A stretch of 64,000 bases of DNA, from contig NZ_KZ679038.1 of NCBI RefSeq assembly GCF_003024195.1, forward strand, positions 806,001-870,000, in the 5' to 3' direction. This document shows, piece after piece, positions 52,411 to 60,485 of this stretch (position 1 is the first letter of the stretch; every line of letters starts with the position of its first letter). The translations under genes and the position numbers were made by a program. The stretch comes from Streptomyces dioscori (GTDB lineage Bacteria > Actinomycetota > Actinomycetes > Streptomycetales > Streptomycetaceae). The notes under the pieces were generated by a model that worked only from the letters and a program-made list of their open reading frames with translations, searched no databases and had not been told where the DNA came from.

Positions 52411-55359
52411 ATGAACGCACGGCTGGATCTTCTCGGCACGGTGGCCCCCGGTGCCACGGAAAGCGAGGTCTTCCGGCTGGCGCTCCAGCACGCGATGGGA
52501 GAGCTGGGCGCGCTGGGTGGCGCGATCCACCTGCGCGGGCCCATGTCCGCCCTGAGACTGGTGTCGGCGGTCGGCCTGCCGTCCGCCCTCACCCGCTCCT
52601 GGGAGATCGTCGACCAGGAGGGGCCGTCCGCCCCGGCGCTGGCACTCCACCGGGGCAACGGCGTATGGGTCCCGCCGGACTCCGGCGACACCTTGCGGCC
52701 CGGGTCCGGTCTGGCCGCCCTGCCGGTGTCCAGCGAGAGCCGCCGCATCGGCGCGCTCACCCTGCTGACCGGCGACCGGGGCGAACCCACCCCCGAGCAG
52801 TGGGACTTCCTGCGGGCCGTCGTCGGCTGGGCCGAGGAGCGCATCCTCCAGGCACCGATGCCGTCCGGGCCCGTCCACACCGAACTGCACGGCGAACGTC
52901 TGCGGCAGGCGCTCAAGGAAGTCAGCGTCGGTTCGTGGGACTGGGACATCCGCAGCGGTGAGCTGATCTGGGACGAGGCGGCCCTGGAGCTGTACGGCAC
53001 CGGGCCCGCCGACTTCACCGGGCGGATCGAGAACTGGATGCGGGTCGTCCACCCCGACGACCTCGCCCCCACCTTGGCGGCGGCGCAGCGGGCGATCCGC
53101 GATCACACCGTGTTCGAGGCCGAGTACCGGGTGCGGCGGCCGGACGGCTCGTACGGCTGGACCCGGGCCCGCGGCAGGGCCACGTACGACGACGGGGGCG
53201 AGGCCCTGCGGATGATCGGCGTGGGCTGGGAGAGCGACGAGTCCCGCAGCGCCCGGGACGCCCTCAGCCGCGCCCTGCGCCATATGAGCGACGGTTTCCT
53301 GTCCGTGGACGAGCGGTGGCGGATCACCTTCGCCAACCTGGAGGCCGAACGCACCCTGGGCTTCTCCGAGGAGGAGCTGTTCGGGCGCGTCCTGTGGGAC
53401 CTCCCCTCGGCCCGGCGGATCCCCGGCCTTGAGGAGCGCTGCCGACAGGCCGCGGCCCAGGAGATGCCCGTCGGCTTCGACGTCCGTACGCCCGGCTCCG
53501 GGACCCTCTACCACCTGCGGCTCGTTCCCGGCCCCGACGGCCGCACCCTCTACTTCACCGACGTGACCGACAAGCGGCGCCAGGCCGAGGAACGCCGGGC
53601 GGCCGAACTCGCCACCGCCGAGCGGGCGGCCCGGATCGCCGAGCTGACCACGGAGCTCGCCAAGGCGACGACCACACAGGACGTGGTGGAGGCGGTCGCC
53701 CGGCGCGTACTGCCGCCGTTCGACGCCACCGGACTGCTGATGCAGGTCGTCGAGGGCGACCGGCTGCACCACGTCGGATCCGTCGGCTACCCGGACGAGT
53801 TCCTGGCCCTGCTCGACCGCCGCCCCCGGGGACCGGGCGACCCGGCCTGGGAACCGATCATGTCCGGCACACCGCTGTTCCTGTCCTCCTCGGAGGAGTT
53901 CGCCGCGCACTCGCCGACCCGCGTCGACATGCCCGCCCGGGCCGGCAAACAGGCCTGGGCGTTCCTGCCACTGGCCGCGTCCGGGCACACGTTCGGCGTC
54001 TGCGTCGTCTCCTTCGACCGGCCGCGGCTGCTCACCGACGAGGAACGCACCCTGCTGACCACGATCAGCGCCCTCGTCGCCCAGGCCCTCGAACGGGCCC
54101 GGCTGTACGACGCCGAACACGCCCGGTCCCGCGAACTCCAGCGCAGCCTGCTCCCCCAGGGGCTGCCCGAACTGGCCGCGTGCACGGCCGCCGCCCGTTA
54201 TCTCCCCGCGGGCCAGGGCATGGACGTGGGCGGCGACTGGTACGACATCATCCCGCTCTCCGGCGGCCAGGTCGCCCTCGTCGTCGGCGACGTCATGGGA
54301 CACGGCCTGCCCGAGGCCGCCACCATGGGCCGGCTGCGCACCGCCGTGCACACCCTGGCCGACCTCGAACTGCCCCCCGACGAGATCATGAGCCACCTCA
54401 ACGACATCGTCGGCGGTATGAACGAGGAGTCGTACGCCACCTGTCTGTACGCGCTCTACGACTCCACCACCCGGACCTGTTCCATCGCCCGTGCGGGCCA
54501 TCCGCCGCCGGCGCTCGTGCACCCCGACGGCAGCGTCCACTTTCCGGAGCCCGCCGCCGATCCGCCGCTGGGCGCGGCGAAGCCGCCGTTCGAGACGGTC
54601 GAGATCACGGTGCCCGAGGGCAGTCTGCTGGTGCTCTACACCGACGGCCTGGTCGAGTCGGCGAAGCGGGACATCGACGCGGGGATGGCCGACCTGGCCC
54701 GGCTGCTGCACACCACCCACGAGGACGGCACCGACAGGGATCTGGAGCGCCTCTGCGACACCCTGACGGCCCAACTGCTGCCGGGCGAACAGCAGGCGGC
54801 CGACGACGCGGCGTTCCTCGTCGCCCGTCTGCACGCGCTGCCCGAGGACAGGATGGCGGCCTGGCCGCTCCCCAAGGACCCGAAGGCAGCCGGCCAGGCC
54901 CGTCGCCATGTCCGCGGGCAACTGGCCGACTGGGGCCTGGACGACCTCGTACCGACCACGGAACTGCTGGTCAGCGAGCTGGTGGGCAATGTCGTACGCC
55001 ATGCCAAGGGCCCGGTGCGGCTACGGCTGCTGTACGGCGCCGAGCTGATCTGTGAGGTCTTCGACGGCAGCCTGACGATGCCGCGTATCCGGCGCGCGTC
55101 CGAGAGCGACGAGGGAGGGCGCGGACTGCAACTGGTCACGGCGCTCGCCGAGCGCTGGGGCGTGCGGTACACACGGACGGGCAAATGCATCTGGACCGAG
55201 CAGGAACTGCTCGGCCCGGACGGCGACGCGGACCCGGCGCCCGAGGCCGAGGACCTGCTGTTCGACCCGGACCTGTTCGTGGACGATCTGGACGCCCTGC
55301 TGTCCGGGGATTCCGGTACCTCCGGGGACTCCGATACCTGCGGGAGCGCGGGCTCTTAG
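52411..55359 (+). CDS. PAS-PAS-GAF-SpoIIE-HATPase regulatory protein
   Basis: The 982-residue multidomain regulator begins with a GAF-like region (about 1-150). PAS domains follow (about 165-285, GSWDWDIRSGELIWDEAALELYG, and about 285-390, FLSVDERWRITFANLEAERTLGF), then a second GAF (about 420-560, VFDATGLLMQ to ISALVAQALERARLY). The SpoIIE phosphatase is at about 565-795 (AGQGMDVGGDWYDII, VGDVMGHGLPEAA, ADDAAFLVARLH), and a C-terminal RsbW-like HATPase is at about 825-950 (TTELLVSELVGNVVRHAKG, SDEGGRGLQLVTALAE). One chain thus holds both the phosphatase and kinase modules of a partner switch. Confidence 0.93.
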   Translation: MNARLDLLGTVAPGATESEVFRLALQHAMGELGALGGAIHLRGPMSALRLVSAVGLPSALTRSWEIVDQEGPSAPALALHRGNGVWVPPDSGDTLRPGSGLAALPVSSESRRIGALTLLTGDRGEPTPEQWDFLRAVVGWAEERILQAPMPSGPVHTELHGERLRQALKEVSVGSWDWDIRSGELIWDEAALELYGTGPADFTGRIENWMRVVHPDDLAPTLAAAQRAIRDHTVFEAEYRVRRPDGSYGWTRARGRATYDDGGEALRMIGVGWESDESRSARDALSRALRHMSDGFLSVDERWRITFANLEAERTLGFSEEELFGRVLWDLPSARRIPGLEERCRQAAAQEMPVGFDVRTPGSGTLYHLRLVPGPDGRTLYFTDVTDKRRQAEERRAAELATAERAARIAELTTELAKATTTQDVVEAVARRVLPPFDATGLLMQVVEGDRLHHVGSVGYPDEFLALLDRRPRGPGDPAWEPIMSGTPLFLSSSEEFAAHSPTRVDMPARAGKQAWAFLPLAASGHTFGVCVVSFDRPRLLTDEERTLLTTISALVAQALERARLYDAEHARSRELQRSLLPQGLPELAACTAAARYLPAGQGMDVGGDWYDIIPLSGGQVALVVGDVMGHGLPEAATMGRLRTAVHTLADLELPPDEIMSHLNDIVGGMNEESYATCLYALYDSTTRTCSIARAGHPPPALVHPDGSVHFPEPAADPPLGAAKPPFETVEITVPEGSLLVLYTDGLVESAKRDIDAGMADLARLLHTTHEDGTDRDLERLCDTLTAQLLPGEQQAADDAAFLVARLHALPEDRMAAWPLPKDPKAAGQARRHVRGQLADWGLDDLVPTTELLVSELVGNVVRHAKGPVRLRLLYGAELICEVFDGSLTMPRIRRASESDEGGRGLQLVTALAERWGVRYTRTGKCIWTEQELLGPDGDADPAPEAEDLLFDPDLFVDDLDALLSGDSGTSGDSDTCGSAGS

Positions 55360-55411
55360 TGACGCGGGCTCGTTGCGACGCGGGCCCGTTGCGGCATGGG
55401 CTCGTTGCGGT
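55348..55411. repeat. Four 16-bp tandem units over the SpoIIE-HATPase gene end
   Basis: Units at 55348-55363, 55364-55379, 55380-55395 and 55396-55411 (GCGGGCTCGTTGCGAC-like) begin inside the last codons. The first unit holds the TAG stop. Confidence 0.85.
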
Positions 55412-55447
55412 GCGGGGGCTGCCGGAGGATTCCCCTGTCGGGGTTTC

Positions 55448-56992
55448 CTACCGGCCGATCCTCTCGCGCGGGCCGGGATCCGAAGCCAGTTCCCAGACCC
55501 CGGGCAGCTCCCGCTCCCGGTTCTCCGCGCGGGCCTGCTCGGTGCCGTACAGCAGGCCCCAGGTGAAGCCGGCCTCGCCCGCGGTCTGGGCGGCGACGGC
55601 GAGATCCCTGAGGGCGTCCCGGGCCACCACGCTGTCCTGGTGGTCGCCGAGCACCTTCTGCACGGCCTTGACCCGCTTGCCCAGGCTCTTGGCCGGTTTC
55701 CCGAGGGCCGGACGGGCCACCTCGGTCGCGTAGCGCACCTTCTTCGCCGCCTTGCGCGCCTCGTGGAGGGCCACATCGCGCTCGGGACCGGGCGACAGCT
55801 CCAGGGCTTCGGTCATGCGCGCTGCCAGTCGTCCGTACTCCTTGAGGACGGCCTTGGCCATGACCTTCTCGGCGTCCTTGGCGGCCTTGGCCCGCAGCGG
55901 CGGGTGCGCCGACAGCACGGCGAGGGAGTCGAGCAGGTCGAGGTAGCGTCGCGAGCCCAGCGCGTCGAGGGTGCGCAGATGGGACTCCGTGCTGTCGACG
56001 ACGTTCCACACCTGCAGCCGTGCGGCGACGGGGCCGAGGACCAGTTCCTCCGGCAGCGCCTCGATCTCCCCGCTGAGCCGCTCCATCAGTACTTCCTGGT
56101 CGCGCTCGGCGCCCAGCTCACCGGCCAGCCACTTCAGCTCGCCGCGGACCGCGTCGGTGACCTCACGGTCGAGTACGGAACGGTAGGACCGCAGACAGCT
56201 GCGCAGACGACGGCAGGCGACGCGCATCTTGTGCACCGAGTCCGGCCGGTTGCGCCGCACGGCCGGGTCGAGGGCCGTCAGGGCACGGACCTGCTCCCGT
56301 ACGTACGCGAGGACCTGCGCGCCCGCCTGATCGTCGTCCGGGCCGGCGGACCCGTCGGGTCCGTGGGGTGCGGCGGCCGTGGTGGTCACGGTCTCGTCCA
56401 GCGCCCGGACCAGCTTGGACGGGGAGTGCGCCCGTGCGATCCCCTTCTTGCGCAGCTTCTTCTCCACGGCGTCGAGGAGCGCCGGGTCGGCGTCCTCGGC
56501 CAGCTCGACCTCCAGCTCGTTCCACGCGGCGTGCCTGCCGTCCGCGCGCAGGGACTCCGCGCGGACCGAGTCGACGCACAGTTCGGCACGCGTCGTGCCG
56601 TCGGCGTCAACGAGGTGGCGGATCTCGCGCGTTGAGCGGATACGGACCACCGGGGTCAGCTCCGCCCCGCGGGTGCGGGACCTGGTCAGGTCGAGCAGGG
56701 CGTCCGGGACGGTGTCGGTGAGGGCCGAGCGGATCTCCTCGCGGCTGTCACCCGACAGCGGCAGCTTGAGATGCCACCCGGCGTCGGCGCCACCGGTCCT
56801 GCGGCGCAGCACGGCCGAGGAGCCGGACAGACGGAGATCGTCGGTGTCGTAGTAGACCGCGTCCAGCTCCTCGGGGCTGCGGTCGACGACGGCCGCGACA
56901 CCGGCCACGCGCTCCAACTCGGGCAGCCAGGAGGTGTCCGCGGGTGAAGGGACCTCGTACTTTCGTTCTGTCTCTCGCATCGACTGGACCAT
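55448..56992 (-). CDS. CYTH and CHAD domain protein
   Basis: The 514-residue protein has an N-terminal CYTH (triphosphate tunnel) domain with the E-x-E-x-K-like start RETERKYEV and basic/acidic tunnel strands (WHLKLPLSGD, VVRIRSTREIRHL, WNELEVELAED). A C-terminal CHAD helical domain follows, with repeated histidines and arginines (VHKMRVACRRLRSCLRSYR, LHEARKAAKKVRYATEVARP). CYTH binds inorganic or organic triphosphates, and CHAD binds polyphosphate. The ppk2 gene lies 11 kb away. Start uncertain: ATG 56992 or 56980, neither with a clear ribosome site. Tandem repeats lie upstream. Confidence 0.9.
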   Translation of the reverse strand: MVQSMRETERKYEVPSPADTSWLPELERVAGVAAVVDRSPEELDAVYYDTDDLRLSGSSAVLRRRTGGADAGWHLKLPLSGDSREEIRSALTDTVPDALLDLTRSRTRGAELTPVVRIRSTREIRHLVDADGTTRAELCVDSVRAESLRADGRHAAWNELEVELAEDADPALLDAVEKKLRKKGIARAHSPSKLVRALDETVTTTAAAPHGPDGSAGPDDDQAGAQVLAYVREQVRALTALDPAVRRNRPDSVHKMRVACRRLRSCLRSYRSVLDREVTDAVRGELKWLAGELGAERDQEVLMERLSGEIEALPEELVLGPVAARLQVWNVVDSTESHLRTLDALGSRRYLDLLDSLAVLSAHPPLRAKAAKDAEKVMAKAVLKEYGRLAARMTEALELSPGPERDVALHEARKAAKKVRYATEVARPALGKPAKSLGKRVKAVQKVLGDHQDSVVARDALRDLAVAAQTAGEAGFTWGLLYGTEQARAENRERELPGVWELASDPGPRERIGR

Positions 56993-57050
56993 GTAGTACC
57001 GGTAGACACAATCCGCCGAACGAAACACGACTCGGGACAAGCCACCCCGT

Positions 57051-57136
57051 AATCGGCCGATCCTGAATCGTCCGTTCCTGAATCGTCCGTTCCTGAATCG
57101 GCCGATCCTGAGCCGTTCCTGAATCAGCCGTTCCTG
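57051..57136. repeat. Six 15-bp tandem units upstream of the CYTH-CHAD gene
   Basis: Five full units (57051-57065, 57066-57080, 57081-57095, 57096-57110, 57122-57136) and a short unit (57111-57121) have the form AATCRKCCGWTCCTG. They run over the stop codon of the next gene at 57124 and into the CYTH-CHAD promoter area. Confidence 0.88.
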
Positions 57137-58095
57137 TGCAGGTCTTCGGCGAACGCCAGCGCTTCCGTGTGTCCGAACAGCCCGGGCAGGCCGCCGGTAT
57201 GGAGGAAGACGGTCCGGTCACCCGGGACGATCTCGCCCCGCCGGGCCGCCGCGACGAGTCCCGCCATCGCGCGCCCGGTGTACGTGGGGTCGAGGACGAC
57301 GCCCTCCAGTCGGGCGCTCAGTGTCATCGCCTCCTCGACGCTCTTGCCGAGGCTCGCGTAGCCGGCGCCGATGTGGCCGCGGTCGATGCGCAGAGCGTCG
57401 GCGCGGACGTCCGGGGCGTGCGGGACGGCGAACGACTCGACCCTGCGGCGGGCGTCGTCAACGGCCCCCACGTCGACGCCGAGGGTGCGCTCCGCGCCCA
57501 GGCTCGCGACGAGCCCGGCCATCGTGGCCCCCGACCCCAGGGCGACGACGACGGTACGCAGACCGGGCACCTGGGCCGTCAACTCCTCGGCGCAGCGCAC
57601 GTAACCGCGGGCCGACAGCACGCTCGAACCGCCGAACGGGAGCAGCGCCGGGCGTGCCCCCTCCGAACGCAGCCGGTCGCAGACCCCCGCGGCGGCGTCC
57701 GCCAGCGCCTCCTGTCCCGTCACACCGCTGAAGACGATCTCGGCACCGAGGAAGGCGTCCAGTACGAGGTTGCCGGACCGGGCCGACCCCTGTTCGCCCG
57801 GGAACACCAGCACGGCGCGCAGGCCGAGGCGGGCGGCCGCAGCGGCGGTGAGGCGGGCGTGGTTGCTCTGCGGAGCACCGGTGGTGACGAGCGTGTCGGC
57901 GTCGTTCGCGAGTGCTTCGGCGACCGTCCACTCCAGCTTGCGGATCTTGTTGCCGCCGCCACCGAGTCCCGTGAGGTCGTCCCTCTTGATGAACAGGTCG
58001 TCGCGCCCGAGACCGAGTGCGGCGGCCAGCCGGGGCATCGGCTCCACCGGGGTGGGCCAGGTGCCGAGCGAGAGCGGGATGATCGGTGCGGACAT
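57124..58095 (-). CDS. PLP-dependent ACC deaminase / D-cysteine desulfhydrase family enzyme
   Basis: The 323-residue fold-type II PLP enzyme has its Schiff-base lysine in GGGGNKIRKLEWTVAEA, the substrate-binding TTGAPQSNHARLTAAAA and a late LHTGGLPGLFG loop. The family covers D-cysteine desulfhydrase, 1-aminocyclopropane-1-carboxylate deaminase and L-cysteate sulfo-lyase. The D-cysteine-type pattern seems nearest, but I cannot settle the substrate. GGAG lies about 10 bases before the ATG. Its last codons lie inside a 15-bp tandem repeat and its leader holds a 10-bp tandem repeat. AzlD/AzlC genes lie upstream in the same direction. Confidence 0.9.
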   Translation of the reverse strand: MSAPIIPLSLGTWPTPVEPMPRLAAALGLGRDDLFIKRDDLTGLGGGGNKIRKLEWTVAEALANDADTLVTTGAPQSNHARLTAAAAARLGLRAVLVFPGEQGSARSGNLVLDAFLGAEIVFSGVTGQEALADAAAGVCDRLRSEGARPALLPFGGSSVLSARGYVRCAEELTAQVPGLRTVVVALGSGATMAGLVASLGAERTLGVDVGAVDDARRRVESFAVPHAPDVRADALRIDRGHIGAGYASLGKSVEEAMTLSARLEGVVLDPTYTGRAMAGLVAAARRGEIVPGDRTVFLHTGGLPGLFGHTEALAFAEDLHRNG

Positions 58096-58110
58096 GCCGG
58101 CGGCTCCGTG

Positions 58111-58160
58111 GGGTCGATAGGTCTCGATAGATGTCGGCAGGTGTCGACAGGTGTCGATAT
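58111..58160. repeat. Five 10-bp tandem units upstream of the desulfhydrase-family gene
   Basis: Five aligned 10-bp units (58111-58120 through 58151-58160, consensus GTGTCGATAG) repeat at the helical period. A sixth, degenerate TCGACAG follows at 58168. They lie 16-65 bases before the start codon, in the promoter or leader. Confidence 0.85.
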
Positions 58161-58213
58161 ATGGACGTCGACAGGCTTTGACACGGGGAGCGTTGCACGG
58201 TCGGGGCGGTCCG

Positions 58214-58534
58214 TCAGCCCCACACCAGCCTGATGAGCGCCGTGACGGTCGTCCCGGCGAGGATCGCGAGCAGCATCGGTGCCCGCGACAGCCGTACGGC
58301 CGCCACCGTGGCGAGACCGATCAGCAGCGGTCCGTTCAGCGCCGTCCACCGCGGGCCCCCCATGTCGACGACGAGAAGTCCGGCGAGCAGCACCGGTGCG
58401 AGGAGCGCGATGACTCCGCGCGCCGCCGCGGGCAGCTGCCGGTCCGCGAGGACCGCGGGCCCCACCGCCTTGAACGCGAAACTGATCAGCGCCACGCAGA
58501 TGATGGCCCACCACAGATGCGCCTGGTTCACCAT
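58214..58534 (-). CDS. azlD: AzlD-family branched-chain amino acid exporter subunit
   Basis: The 106-residue protein has three to four hydrophobic helices: LWWAIICVALISFAFKAVGP, ARGVIALLAPVLLAGLLVV and MLLAILAGTTVTALI. This is the AzlD pattern. It is the small subunit that works with AzlC in exporting branched-chain amino acids or analogues. Its ATG shares its A with the TGA of azlC (TGATG), so translation is coupled. It is regulated as part of the azlCD operon. Confidence 0.92.
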   Translation of the reverse strand: MVNQAHLWWAIICVALISFAFKAVGPAVLADRQLPAAARGVIALLAPVLLAGLLVVDMGGPRWTALNGPLLIGLATVAAVRLSRAPMLLAILAGTTVTALIRLVWG

Positions 58535-59340
58535 CAGCTCGCCTCTTTCGTGTCGCGCTTCGTGTCGCGTCTCGTGTCGCGCGGTATGAGTCCCTTGCGC
58601 AGTCCGAGGAGGGCCGCCGCGCTCGCCCCCAGCAGCGCGAGGCCGACCGGTACCCAGACGACCAGCGCGGCGGCGAGGCACGCGCCCAGCGCCGCCGCCC
58701 CGCGCGCCGCCCGTGAGCCTCGCAGTTCGTCCAGCAGGAGCAGCAGGAAGAAGGCCGGGAAGACGAGATCGAGGCCGAGCGACTCCACCAGGTTCTCCGG
58801 TGGGGCCACGACGACGCCCAGGGCAGTGCCCGCCACCCAGGCGGGCCACTGCACGACGGTGGCGCCGAACAGTTTGTAGCGGTCGAACCTGCCACCGCCC
58901 AGATGGGCGGCCACCCAGGAACCGTCCACGACGGCCTGACCCTCCAGTGCCCGGCGGATACGGCCGCCGCGCAGGTCCTTGGCGACGGCCACGCCCATCG
59001 GAAGGAAGCGGCCGTTGATCAGCGCGGCCGCGGCGACGGCCGTCGGCACTCCCCCGCCGCCCGCCAGAGCGGTGGCGAGGGCGAACTGCGCGGACCCGGA
59101 GAACACGACGAGGGAGCAGACGATGGGGGCGAGGACTCCCCAGCCCTCCGTGCGGGCGAACGCTCCGAAGGTGACGGCCAGGACGAAACCGGCCGCGGCC
59201 AGGCCCGTACCCACCTTGACGCCCGCGACGAAGCCCTGCCGACGGGACGCACCGGCCGCTCCCTGGGCCGATGCCGATGCCGTCGCCGTTGGTGTCGGTG
59301 TCGGTGTGGAGTCATCGGCTTGCGGAGGTGACCGGTCCAT
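58534..59340 (-). CDS. azlC: AzlC-family branched-chain amino acid exporter
   Basis: The 268-residue protein has five or six hydrophobic helices, with the family FVLAVTFGAFARTEGWG, VFSGSAQFALATALAGG and NGRFLPMGVAVAKDL. The N-terminal 32 residues are a variable T/P/A/S stretch. The C-terminal tail (RDTRRDTKRDTKEAS) is a short repeat. There is no ribosome site before the ATG, so the message may be leaderless. It pairs with azlD and is divergent from a CGNR-type regulator with an inverted repeat between them. Confidence 0.92.
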   Translation of the reverse strand: MDRSPPQADDSTPTPTPTATASASAQGAAGASRRQGFVAGVKVGTGLAAAGFVLAVTFGAFARTEGWGVLAPIVCSLVVFSGSAQFALATALAGGGGVPTAVAAAALINGRFLPMGVAVAKDLRGGRIRRALEGQAVVDGSWVAAHLGGGRFDRYKLFGATVVQWPAWVAGTALGVVVAPPENLVESLGLDLVFPAFFLLLLLDELRGSRAARGAAALGACLAAALVVWVPVGLALLGASAAALLGLRKGLIPRDTRRDTKRDTKEAS

Positions 59341-59372
59341 ATGTTGAGGCTAACAGTCATCAGCAGCTATGG

Positions 59373-59384
59373 GCATTAGAATGC
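59373..59384. promoter_or_regulatory. Palindrome at the CGNR-regulator start
   Basis: GCATT (59373-59377) and AATGC (59380-59384) form a 12-base palindrome in the 49-bp gap between azlC and the regulator gene. It overlaps the likely regulator promoter or leader, so it may be a self-operator for both genes. Confidence 0.5.
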
Positions 59385-59389
59385 CGAGC

Positions 59390-59995
59390 ATGGAAACGAC
59401 CGCGTCGACACTGATCGGCGGTCACGTCGTGCTGGACTTCGCCAACACGATCGCGTGGCGGCTCGACGAACGGCGTACGGCCGACCGCGTGGCCGATCCC
59501 GCGGCGCTGCTCACCTGGGCGGGCGCGAGTGGACTGCTGTCGGCCGGCCGGACCGACGCGCTCCTCGCCGCTGCCGCGGAGGACCCGGACTCCGCCGCGG
59601 ACGCGCTGCGGGCGGCTCGGCGGTTGAGAACGGCGCTGCACCGCCTGCTCGACTCCTCGGTGGACGGGCGCCCGCCCCGTCGCGAGGACCTGGCCGTGCT
59701 GCGCGGCTTCTTCCTGGACGCCTGGCGGCGGGCGGAGTTCGCGTCGGCCCTGCCCCTGCGCCCCGAGCTGGACGTCACGGCACCCATGGACGCCGTACGG
59801 CTCCTGGCGCTGGAGGCGACGGAGCTGCTGTCCGGACCGCCGGCCCGGCTCCGGAGATGCCAGGGGCCGGGCTGCGGGTGGTTCTTCCTCGACCGCAGCC
59901 GCAGCCACACCCGGCAGTGGTGCCGGACCGGCGACTGCGGCAACCGTGAGCGGGTGCGGCGGCACTACGAGCGCTCGCGCGGCTCCCAGGGCTGA
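59390..59995 (+). CDS. CGNR zinc-finger / ABATE-domain transcriptional regulator
   Basis: The 201-residue protein has an N-terminal ABATE-type helical domain (VLDFANTIAWRLDERR to ADPAALLTWAG) and a C-terminal CGNR zinc ribbon: C-x-x-x-x-C-G-W-F-F-L-D, then R-Q-W-C and D-C-G-N-R-E-R-V-R-R-H-Y. Family members are DNA-binding regulators. I took the ATG at 59390; in-frame ATGs at 59381 and 59369 exist, and the palindrome overlaps the region. It should control the divergent azlCD genes. Its last 31 bases overlap the convergent DUF952 gene. Confidence 0.85.
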   Translation: METTASTLIGGHVVLDFANTIAWRLDERRTADRVADPAALLTWAGASGLLSAGRTDALLAAAAEDPDSAADALRAARRLRTALHRLLDSSVDGRPPRREDLAVLRGFFLDAWRRAEFASALPLRPELDVTAPMDAVRLLALEATELLSGPPARLRRCQGPGCGWFFLDRSRSHTRQWCRTGDCGNRERVRRHYERSRGSQG

Positions 59996-60342
59996 AGGCC
60001 CGCCGCCCGGCCGTCGGGGTCCCACCCGATCTCCAGGACGCGCTCGACGGCGTCCCGGTTCAGGGGCCCGAACAGATGGGGGAACAGGACGTCCGCGCCG
60101 ACGCCGGGCGGCGGGGTGGGGTCCGCCGCTTCGAACTCCAGCCGTGCGGTGAGCCGCGCCTCGTCGAGGACCAGCGCGAGCAGTGGCCTGGGCGAGGCCC
60201 GGTAGAAGGCGTTCACGACGGCCAGCGCGGTCTCCTCGTCGGGAGCGCAGTGGATGAAGCCGTCCTGGGCGAGGGAAGCGGGCTCGTACGGCGCCTCGGG
60301 GCGGGCGCTCCACTCACCGAGCGGCACTACGTGATAGATCAT
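59965..60342 (-). CDS. DUF952 family protein
   Basis: The 125-residue protein fits DUF952: it opens MIYHVVPLGEW and contains ASLAQDGFIHCAPDEETALAVVNAFYR, LLALVLDEARLTARLEFE and a C-terminal FPHLFGPLNRDAVERV. Its function is unknown. An ATG follows TATAAC by about 7 bases with no ribosome site, so a leaderless mRNA is likely. The last 31 bases overlap the CGNR gene, antisense. Confidence 0.88.
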   Translation of the reverse strand: MIYHVVPLGEWSARPEAPYEPASLAQDGFIHCAPDEETALAVVNAFYRASPRPLLALVLDEARLTARLEFEAADPTPPPGVGADVLFPHLFGPLNRDAVERVLEIGWDPDGRAAGLQPWEPRERS

Positions 60343-60485
60343 GATCCGGTTATACAACAGCGGAAATCCGTAGACCTGAAATTGCTTAATCCGTAGCCGC
60401 AGGGCCCGCGGATTGGTCTGAAAAAGAAGTGCCCCGGATCGGGTGATCGACCAATCCGCGCAGCAATCAGGACCGGATTCCCCAC

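Noticed and set aside
57051..57136. Possible CRISPR or attachment site at the 15-bp repeats
   Set aside because: Units are contiguous with no spacers and too short for CRISPR; no integrase or tRNA gene is nearby.
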